From NCBI GenBank assembly GCA_902779075.1, contig CACZAK010000229.1:1-6799 (forward strand): a stretch of 6,799 bases of DNA. Reading direction: 5' to 3'. Below, piece after piece: positions 1 to 4,479 of the stretch. The translations under genes were made by a program, and so were the position numbers. The notes beneath the pieces are model-generated. The model searched no databases and was not told where the DNA came from. It saw only the letters and a program-made list of their open reading frames with translations. Every line of letters begins with the position of its first letter. Position 1 is the stretch's first letter. Source of the DNA: an uncultured bacterium. Its GTDB lineage: Bacteria; Verrucomicrobiota; Kiritimatiellia; RFP12; UBA1067.

Positions 1-120
1 GCGGAGGGCGTCAAGGTCGACCTCGACGGTCATGGGTGCAATGTCCGACCTGCGACGCTGCACCCCCACCTCCACTTCAGGCCTGCCGTTTGGCATCTTC
101 TTCACTTTACACTTTTTCAT
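1..120 (-). CDS. N-terminal fragment of an unidentified protein, cut by the left edge
   Basis: An open frame enters from the left edge and reads back to an ATG at 120-118, giving 40 residues. The first 29 are basic and polar, and are followed by MTVEVDLDALR. A segment of the type E(V/I)DLDALR is typical of the N-terminus of fold-type III PLP enzymes such as alanine racemase, but eleven residues are too few to assign a family. The start is uncertain. The ATG at 120 sits at the expected transcription start of the -10 box at 128-136 and has no Shine-Dalgarno. ATGs at 96 and 33 are also in frame. A GTG at 63-61 has GGAGG five bases upstream and is the best start by ribosome-binding criteria. The annotated span is the longest option. 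That this is a real gene is supported by the promoter-like box and the open frame, not by a recognised domain. Confidence 0.45.
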   Translation of the reverse strand, partial: MKKCKVKKMPNGRPEVEVGVQRRRSDIAPMTVEVDLDALR

Positions 121-127
121 GGGGGAC

Positions 128-136
128 ATTATACCA
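128..136 (-). promoter_or_regulatory. Extended -10 promoter element (TGGTATAAT) for the left-edge gene
   Basis: Read on the minus strand, the bases are TGGTATAAT: a perfect TATAAT preceded by the TGn extension. No good -35 hexamer lies 16-18 bases upstream, which is usual for extended -10 promoters. Transcription would start near 121-120, at or next to the first ATG of the left-edge gene. The mRNA would therefore be leaderless, or would use a downstream start such as GTG 63 or ATG 33. The box lies between the repeat array and the gene, so the gene is likely transcribed independently of the thioredoxin gene upstream. Confidence 0.55.
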
Positions 137-180
137 AACTCCGCGCGCTTTTGGATGCGTGGATTGGAACAATGCTTCTC

Positions 181-349
181 CCCTAGAAGAGGCATCGCCT
201 CTCCCTACGACGGGGGGATTTTTGAGACCCTACGGAGGTTCGATCTCCCTACACGGAGGGGATTTTTGAGACCCTGCGAAGGTTCGACCTCCCTACATGG
301 AGGGTTTGACTTCCCTACATGGGATTTGAGGCCTCCCTACACGGAGGCG
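181..349. repeat. 44-bp tandem repeat array with two alternating hairpin half-units
   Basis: The motif CCCTAC starts at 203, 247, 291 and 335 on the plus strand, an exact 44-bp period. The first two full units (203-246 and 247-290) agree at 37 of 44 positions by my count. The third is more divergent and the fourth is cut off by the thioredoxin stop codon. Each unit has two related halves. One (about 25 bp) begins CCCTACAYGGAGG and runs into GGATTTTTGAGA. The other (about 19 bp) begins CCCTRCGRAGG and continues TTCGAYCT; it starts at 228 and 272, with a diverged copy at 313. A degenerate copy begins at 181. Palindromic cores are at 245-258, 288-303, 312-324 and 331-348. The array fills the gap between two co-directional genes and contains no credible ORF. 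It resembles an intergenic palindromic repeat family but I do not recognise a named one. Confidence 0.85.
331..348 (-). terminator. Hairpin directly after the thioredoxin gene, possible terminator
   Basis: On the minus strand, GCCTCC and GGAGGC form a perfect 6-bp stem around the six-base loop GTGTAG. It begins one base after the TAA stop of the thioredoxin gene. No T-tract follows (the next bases are CTCAAATCCC), so it is not a canonical intrinsic terminator. It is also the last unit of the 44-bp array. The further hairpins at 312-324, 288-303 and 245-258 would appear in the same 3' RNA and could act together to terminate transcription or protect the 3' end. The structure is visible; the function is inferred. 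Confidence 0.3.
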
Positions 350-1297
350 TTACTTCGCCTTGTCGGATTTCTTGCCGCGGCCCTCTATGCCCTTGAGGGT
401 CGATTCAAGCCGCTTGATGAACGAAGCATACTCCTTCTTGGCGTATTCGGGCGCAGCGGCCTGCTCCTTGGTGGTTTCCGTCAGGAGCTTGCGCAGGGAC
501 TCGACCGCAAAGACGTCAATTTCAGACCTGACCTGTTCCATTTGCTCGCGGCTAGGACGCTTGTCCTCGCCGGCGACTTCCCTCATTCTCTTCCTGAAGC
601 GGCCGTTGAGGTCGGCGAACACTGCCCTAAGCTTCTTGTCGAGCGGCATGCGGTACTTGACGAAGGGGTACTTCGCGGCGTACTTGCCGTCAGGGTCGTT
701 GTCGAGAAGTTCCTGGATGAGGTCCGAGTTCTTCTTGAGAGTATCCTCCTCTGCGTCCGCGAACGCGGCGTCGATCTTCGCGAGGCGCGCAGGGTCGCCC
801 TTGGCCTTCCCTGCGATGTCGCGCTTGAGGGTAATCAGCTTTGCGGAGGACTTCTTGATTTCAGCGAGGTTCTTCAAGTACTCCTCCGGTCCGCCGCGGC
901 GGTAGCCGGTCTTGTCCAGAACTACGCCGTCGGCGTCCATAATGAGGACGGTCGGGAATCCGTGGACATCGTACTTCTCGACGAGCTTGGGGTTCTGCTC
1001 CGCGGCCTTTTCGGAGAGGAGCTTCTTGTCGCTCGGCGAGTCGACCATCACGAGGACGAAATCCTTCTTCGCGCCTTCAAGGAATTCGGGCTTGGCGAAC
1101 ACTTCCTCGTCTAGTTTCTTGCACCAGCCGCACCAGTCGCTTCCTGAGAAGTCCACGAGCAGCAGCTTGTTTTCGGCTGCGGCCTGCTTTTTGGCGGCCT
1201 CGAAGTCGTCGGTCCATCCTGCCGGGGTGGACGTTGCGGCGGACACCGTGCCCGCGATTGCCGCGACCGCAGCCGCGAGAAGGATTTTCGTTTTCAT
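350..1297 (-). CDS. Secreted thioredoxin-fold protein with CGWC active site and helical C-terminal extension
   Basis: This protein of 315 residues has a signal peptide: MKTK, then an alanine-rich hydrophobic stretch ending VSA-AT near residues 20-21. A thioredoxin-like domain covers about residues 25-150. It carries W55-C56-G57-W58-C59-K60 as the redox site, and the family's cis-proline at P115 in GFPT. The family reduces, oxidises or isomerises disulfides outside the cytoplasm; the SGSDWCGWCKK context is close to the thioredoxin_7/DsbD-C-like group. Residues 165-315 are a lysine- and glutamate-rich, mostly helical extension that I cannot assign. The start is chosen because AGGA lies eight bases upstream and the signal peptide begins there; the frame stays open upstream to 1525, but only as a shadow of the SGNH gene. 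The gene has its own candidate promoter and leader, and ends at the repeat array. No partner DsbD or oxidase is visible, so direction of electron flow is unknown. Confidence 0.88.
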   Translation of the reverse strand: MKTKILLAAAVAAIAGTVSAATSTPAGWTDDFEAAKKQAAAENKLLLVDFSGSDWCGWCKKLDEEVFAKPEFLEGAKKDFVLVMVDSPSDKKLLSEKAAEQNPKLVEKYDVHGFPTVLIMDADGVVLDKTGYRRGGPEEYLKNLAEIKKSSAKLITLKRDIAGKAKGDPARLAKIDAAFADAEEDTLKKNSDLIQELLDNDPDGKYAAKYPFVKYRMPLDKKLRAVFADLNGRFRKRMREVAGEDKRPSREQMEQVRSEIDVFAVESLRKLLTETTKEQAAAPEYAKKEYASFIKRLESTLKGIEGRGKKSDKAK

Positions 1298-1351
1298 TCG
1301 TTTTTTCCTGATTTTGTGGGAATCATGCACCTGCGCGCACGCCCCCGTACC

Positions 1352-1395
1352 GGCGGAACTTCCGCACTGGCCACTCGGCCAAAGCCCATTCCGCC
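1352..1395 (-). promoter_or_regulatory. Mutually exclusive hairpins in the leader of the thioredoxin gene
   Basis: Within the predicted 5' leader, GGCGGAA (minus strand, 1395-1389) can pair perfectly with TTCCGCC (1358-1352). This 7-bp stem encloses a smaller hairpin, TGGCC-GAGT-GGCCA (1381-1368). The same TTCCGC arm can instead pair locally with GCGGAA in a short hairpin at 1353-1365, so the two folds compete. This could be a cis-acting regulatory RNA or simply GC-rich coincidence. It matches no riboswitch class I know. Confidence 0.3.
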
Positions 1396-1407
1396 TTGGA
1401 CGCGAAA

Positions 1408-1436
1408 ATACTACCATATCGCGGCACGGAGCGCAA
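1408..1436 (-). promoter_or_regulatory. Candidate sigma70-type promoter for the thioredoxin gene
   Basis: On the minus strand, TTGCGC (1436-1431) and TAGTAT (1413-1408) are separated by exactly 17 bases. The -10 hexamer is preceded by TGG, an extended -10 feature. The hexamers match consensus only partly (TTG of the -35; four of six in the -10). The site starts ten bases after the stop codon of the SGNH gene and would give a leader of about 100 nt. It is the only sensible promoter I find in the 148-nt gap. Confidence 0.45.
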
Positions 1437-1445
1437 TTGGAAAAT

Positions 1446-2366
1446 CTAGAGATCGCGTAGGAAACGCTTCGAGAACACCTCGGCCCCGTCGCGGTTGAGG
1501 TGGTTTCCGTCATGCCAGCACTCAATTGGCAGGTCTAACTCCAGATAGTTGAGGTATACTACGCCGAGACGGCGCGCAAGTGCCTCCACCTCCCGCGTGA
1601 ACGCCGCGCGGCGTGCTGGGTCGATCGCCTCGCGGAGCGGACCCGAAAGCGGCATTGTCGTGATTATCGGCTCGGCGCCGGCGGCGCGGACCAGCTTGAC
1701 CTGCTCCTCCAGAATGCCGAGCAGCGGCAGGTCCGAAGTGGCTGGCGGACGGTTGTTGACGCGCGCCGCCTTGTCCGCCGCGTCGGACCGGGCCATCTTG
1801 CGCAGCTTGCGCGAGACGAATCCCACGCCCGTTGACGGGTCGAAGCCGCCTACGAGCGAACTCTGCCAACGCCTGCCGCGCAGGATCGACTTGCGGAACT
1901 CGTTGAACTTGCGCTTGAACACCACGTCGCGCCAGAGCGAGAGGACAGATCCAAGCGGACGCCTGTTCTCCTTCAAGTGATAGAAGTGGATGAAAGTGTG
2001 GACGCGCGCGGCGTTGAGCTCGGAGACAGGACGCGAGATGTCGTAGCCAATCTTGAGCGGCGAAACGTCGATTAGCACGCGGCGGACCTTGCCGGGATTT
2101 GCCGCCAGCACGTCCTTTAACCGCATCGCGTCCTGGTCGCACGTGGTGGCGGCCGTGCTGAAGTTGCGCAGGCCCGGAATAATTGCGGGGTCGAGCGCGT
2201 CCTTCGTCTGCGAGTCGCTGCACACCACCATCGTCTCGCCCTCCGCGAGCGTCAGCGCGCCCACGTAGGAGCGGTACTCCATGACCACGACGAACACCGT
2301 CCACGCAACCGCGATTACGGCCGGAATCGCGGCGAACTGGATAAGGCGTTTCAAAAATCGTCGCAT
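1446..2366 (-). CDS. Membrane-anchored SGNH/GDSL-like protein, partner of the MBOAT acyltransferase
   Basis: This 306-residue protein has one N-terminal membrane segment (about residues 7-29) after a basic start (MRRFLKR), which should place the rest outside the cytoplasm. The block VVCSDSQT fits SGNH block I, with S52 as likely nucleophile, but the usual Gly of GDS is Ser. Near the C-terminus, WHDGNHLNRDG supplies D286 and H289 in the block V pattern DxxH. NFS near residue 69 could be part of the oxyanion region. Proteins of this shape (AlgJ/AlgX, PatB, DltD types) take acyl groups exported by an MBOAT protein and place them on a polymer; this gene lies 10 nt after such an MBOAT. The ATG at 2366 is chosen because GAGGT stands seven bases upstream, overlapping the MBOAT stop. 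A GTG at 2375, nine bases earlier, has no properly spaced ribosome site. Family assignment is by motif; the acylated substrate is unknown. Confidence 0.72.
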   Translation of the reverse strand: MRRFLKRLIQFAAIPAVIAVAWTVFVVVMEYRSYVGALTLAEGETMVVCSDSQTKDALDPAIIPGLRNFSTAATTCDQDAMRLKDVLAANPGKVRRVLIDVSPLKIGYDISRPVSELNAARVHTFIHFYHLKENRRPLGSVLSLWRDVVFKRKFNEFRKSILRGRRWQSSLVGGFDPSTGVGFVSRKLRKMARSDAADKAARVNNRPPATSDLPLLGILEEQVKLVRAAGAEPIITTMPLSGPLREAIDPARRAAFTREVEALARRLGVVYLNYLELDLPIECWHDGNHLNRDGAEVFSKRFLRDL

Positions 2367-2373
2367 GGTCCGC

Positions 2374-2378
2374 ACCTC
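2374..2378 (-). promoter_or_regulatory. Ribosome-binding site GAGGT that sets the SGNH start
   Basis: On the minus strand GAGGT lies seven bases before the ATG at 2366 and overlaps the TGA stop of the MBOAT gene (2379-2377). The alternative GTG start at 2375 falls inside this site and would have no spacing. The arrangement suggests that translation of the acyltransferase and its partner is coupled. Confidence 0.6.
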
Positions 2379-3816
2379 AGAACTGAAAGTAGATGAACGT
2401 CTGGCTGCCAGGCGTGTAGAACACGACTAGCCAGAGGAGGACGAAGTACACGCCCCATCGCATAGAAGTCAGGCGCGGCAGACGCGCGCAGCCGTATGCC
2501 TCACGACGGTTGAACCACTCCACGAGCAGCAGCGCGGCGACCGCGACCGCCGCGATTGTCGTCTCGCGAGGCAGATGGTGCAGCGAGCCGAACGTCCGCA
2601 CATCGACCATGTCGCGGAACCAGCGGCCAGCCTCGCCGATCGACTGCGCGCGGAAGAGCGTCCAGCCAAGAAGCGCGAAGAAGAACGTGCGCAGCATCTC
2701 GCCGAGCTCGCGCAGGGACGGCAGCGCGCGGTCCTCCGCCACGACGTCCAGGTGGCGGCGGTTGCGTCCGCCCAGCAGAAGCGGCAGGAACAGCGCGGCG
2801 TGGAACGCTCCCCAGGCGACGAACGTCCAGTTCGCGCCGTGCCAGAGGCCCGAGACGAGGAAAATCACGAATGTGTTGCGTACGCGCTTCCACGCGCCAC
2901 ACCTGCTGCCTCCGAGTGGAATGTAGAGGTAGTCGCGGAACCAGGTGGTGAGCGAGATGTGCCAGCGACGCCAGAACTCCGCGATATCGCGCGCGAAGTA
3001 GGGACAGGCGAAGTTCCGCATGAGGCGGATGCCGAAAAGGCGCGAGCATCCGATGGCGATGTCCGAGTAGCCGGAGAAGTCACCGTAGATCTGGAACGTA
3101 AAGAGCAAGACACCGAGCCATGTGCCGAGTCCGTTGTGGAAAGAAGCGTCGTTAAGAAGGAAGTTTGCAGCCACCGCACAGTTGTCCGCCACCACACACT
3201 TCTTGAAGAAGCCCCAGAGCATCTGGCGGCAGCCAAGCACGGCCTCGCCGTAGTCGAACGCGCGCGGACGCAGGAACTGAGGCAGGAGGTTCGTTGCGCG
3301 CTCGATCGGACCAGCCACGAGCTGCGGGAAGAAGCTAATGAAGGCGAAGAAGGCAATCGGGTCGCGCGTGGGCGCGATTTGCCTGCGGTAGACGTCGATC
3401 GTGTAGCTGAGCGCTTGGAATGTGTAGAAGCTCACGCCCACCGGCAGGGCCACCTGCAGAAACGCGACATGAGGCTCGAAACCGCAGGCGCGCAGCAATT
3501 CGGCCGCCTGTCCGACAAAGAAATCGTAGTACTTGAACGCTCCGAGGATGCCGAGGTTTATCACGCAGCTGAGCGCAAGACGCGCCTTCGAGGCGGCAGA
3601 ACGCGGTTCAGCGTTCGACTCCAGGAGACCAAATATCCAGCTCCACGCGCTTGTGAAGACAATCAAAGCAAGAAACCGCCAGTCCCACCAGCCGTAGAAC
3701 ACGTAGCTCGCCGCCACCACAAACAGGTTCTGGAGACGGAGATGCGCCCCCAACAACCAGTATCCCGCGAAGACGAGCGGGAGGAAAAGCAGGAACTCCG
3801 GTGAATTGAACAACAT
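2377..3816 (-). CDS. MBOAT family O-acyltransferase (AlgI/PatA/DltB-like)
   Basis: A polytopic membrane protein of 479 residues, within the usual range for AlgI-like MBOAT proteins. It opens with MLFNSPEFLLFLP and ends with FIYFQF, both typical of this group. Two conserved histidines are present: H286 in FWRRWHISLT and H326 in SGLWHGANW, the latter corresponding to the catalytic MBOAT histidine. The RDYLYIPLGGSR segment after H286 is also characteristic. Roughly ten or more hydrophobic segments are visible. The family passes an acyl group, usually acetyl, from a cytoplasmic donor across the membrane to a periplasmic SGNH-type partner, or directly to a polymer such as alginate, peptidoglycan or teichoic acid. 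The adjacent downstream SGNH gene supports such a two-protein system. Its ATG follows the upstream TAA with no gap and has no clear Shine-Dalgarno, so translation probably depends on the upstream small gene. The acceptor cannot be told from the sequence. Confidence 0.93.
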   Translation of the reverse strand: MLFNSPEFLLFLPLVFAGYWLLGAHLRLQNLFVVAASYVFYGWWDWRFLALIVFTSAWSWIFGLLESNAEPRSAASKARLALSCVINLGILGAFKYYDFFVGQAAELLRACGFEPHVAFLQVALPVGVSFYTFQALSYTIDVYRRQIAPTRDPIAFFAFISFFPQLVAGPIERATNLLPQFLRPRAFDYGEAVLGCRQMLWGFFKKCVVADNCAVAANFLLNDASFHNGLGTWLGVLLFTFQIYGDFSGYSDIAIGCSRLFGIRLMRNFACPYFARDIAEFWRRWHISLTTWFRDYLYIPLGGSRCGAWKRVRNTFVIFLVSGLWHGANWTFVAWGAFHAALFLPLLLGGRNRRHLDVVAEDRALPSLRELGEMLRTFFFALLGWTLFRAQSIGEAGRWFRDMVDVRTFGSLHHLPRETTIAAVAVAALLLVEWFNRREAYGCARLPRLTSMRWGVYFVLLWLVVFYTPGSQTFIYFQF

Positions 3817-4020
3817 TTAGTCGCGCCGTTCAATGATCTCCGCATCGACGATGTCCTCGGAGGCACGCACCTTGCGTCCGCGCGGGGGTTGCGGACGCGG
3901 CGGCGGAGGCGGCGGCTGCGACCTCTGGCGAATTCCGCGGATGAACGCGCCGAGCGGTCCGCCGAAGAACATGACCACAAGCACGATGATGATTACAAGC
4001 TGCCAGAATCCGGGACGCAT
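3817..4020 (-). CDS. Small single-pass membrane protein with proline-rich tail
   Basis: This is a 67-residue protein. Residues 6-20 (WQLVIIIVLVVMFFG) form one hydrophobic helix. After it come a short stretch that could be amphipathic (GPLGAFIRGIRQR), a proline and arginine run (residues 34-50, with six consecutive prolines) and an acidic end (SEDIVDAEIIERRD). Translation is well supported: GGGAGGGAG lies seven bases before the ATG, and the gene sits 23 nt after aroQ. Its TAA is followed immediately by the MBOAT ATG. The order helix, FG, possible amphipathic segment and polar tail recalls TatA/TatE. However, the usual KLPEL-type segment is missing, so I do not assign it to that family. The tight coupling suggests a role in assembling or regulating the acyltransferase, which is an inference. 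Function unknown. Confidence 0.75.
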   Translation of the reverse strand: MRPGFWQLVIIIVLVVMFFGGPLGAFIRGIRQRSQPPPPPPRPQPPRGRKVRASEDIVDAEIIERRD

Positions 4021-4043
4021 GGAACTTCTCCCTCCCTACGCGG

Positions 4044-4469
4044 CTACGCGAGCGCCTCCAGCGCCAGCAGGTACCCTTTCGGCCCGAAGCCGCAAATCTG
4101 CCCCACGCACGACGGCGCGGTAAGCGACTCGTGGCGGTAACCTTCGCGGGCGTAGACGTTGGAAATATGCACCTCCACCGTGGGCACCCCACTCGCCTTG
4201 ATGGCGTCGTGGAGGGCCACGCTTGTGTGGGTGTAGGCCGCGGGGTTGATGACGATGCCGTCGTACACGCCGCGCGCCTGGCAGATGGCGCGCACGAGTT
4301 CACCCTCCACGTCGCTCTGGAACGCGTCGAGCGTCCAGCCGTGCGCCTCGGCCGCTGCACGCGTGGCGGCGACGATGTCCGCCAGCGTGGTCGTGCCGTA
4401 GATCTGCGGCTCGCGCGTGCCGAGAAGCGCGAGGTTCGGTCCGTTCAAGAGCAGTATCTTCTTCGCCAT
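4044..4469 (-). CDS. aroQ: Type II 3-dehydroquinate dehydratase
   Basis: A cytoplasmic enzyme of 141 residues, the normal length for type II dehydroquinases. It converts 3-dehydroquinate to 3-dehydroshikimate, the third step of the shikimate pathway. It begins with the LLLNGPNL motif. The residues of the Mycobacterium tuberculosis enzyme appear at the same numbers here: N12, R19, Y24 (catalytic tyrosine on the lid), N75, H81, D88, H101, R108 and R112. Other blocks are QSDVEGELV, INPAAYTHTS and EVHISN. A77 replaces the more common glycine in NPGAYTHTS. The ATG has a perfect AGGAGG five bases upstream, which overlaps the TGA of yidC, so the two genes are probably translated from one mRNA. The family forms dodecamers. 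No other shikimate gene is visible in the window. Confidence 0.97.
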   Translation of the reverse strand: MAKKILLLNGPNLALLGTREPQIYGTTTLADIVAATRAAAEAHGWTLDAFQSDVEGELVRAICQARGVYDGIVINPAAYTHTSVALHDAIKASGVPTVEVHISNVYAREGYRHESLTAPSCVGQICGFGPKGYLLALEALA

Positions 4470-4479
4470 GTCAACCTCC

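Noticed and set aside
181..349. CRISPR array
   Set aside because: The repeats are adjacent, with no unique spacers of constant length between conserved repeats, and no cas gene is visible.
32..1114. Plus-strand open frame through the repeat array and the thioredoxin gene
   Set aside because: It is antisense to the CGWC protein and runs through the repeats by chance; no ribosome site and no protein-like composition.
1298..1525. N-terminal extension of the thioredoxin gene up to 1525
   Set aside because: The extra 76 residues overlap the SGNH gene and the promoter. The signal peptide and ribosome site place the start at 1297.
2367..2375. GTG at 2375 as the SGNH start
   Set aside because: It lies inside the GAGGT ribosome site that is correctly spaced for the ATG at 2366.
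2575..3804. Open frame of 409 codons on the plus strand
   Set aside because: It is antisense to the MBOAT gene, which has clear family motifs; the translation is Arg/Glu-rich with no domain.
4027..4042. Possible extra copy of the CTCCCTAC repeat between aroQ and the small gene
   Set aside because: The match is short and is explained by the strong ribosome-binding site of the small gene read on the other strand; there is no second arm or period.
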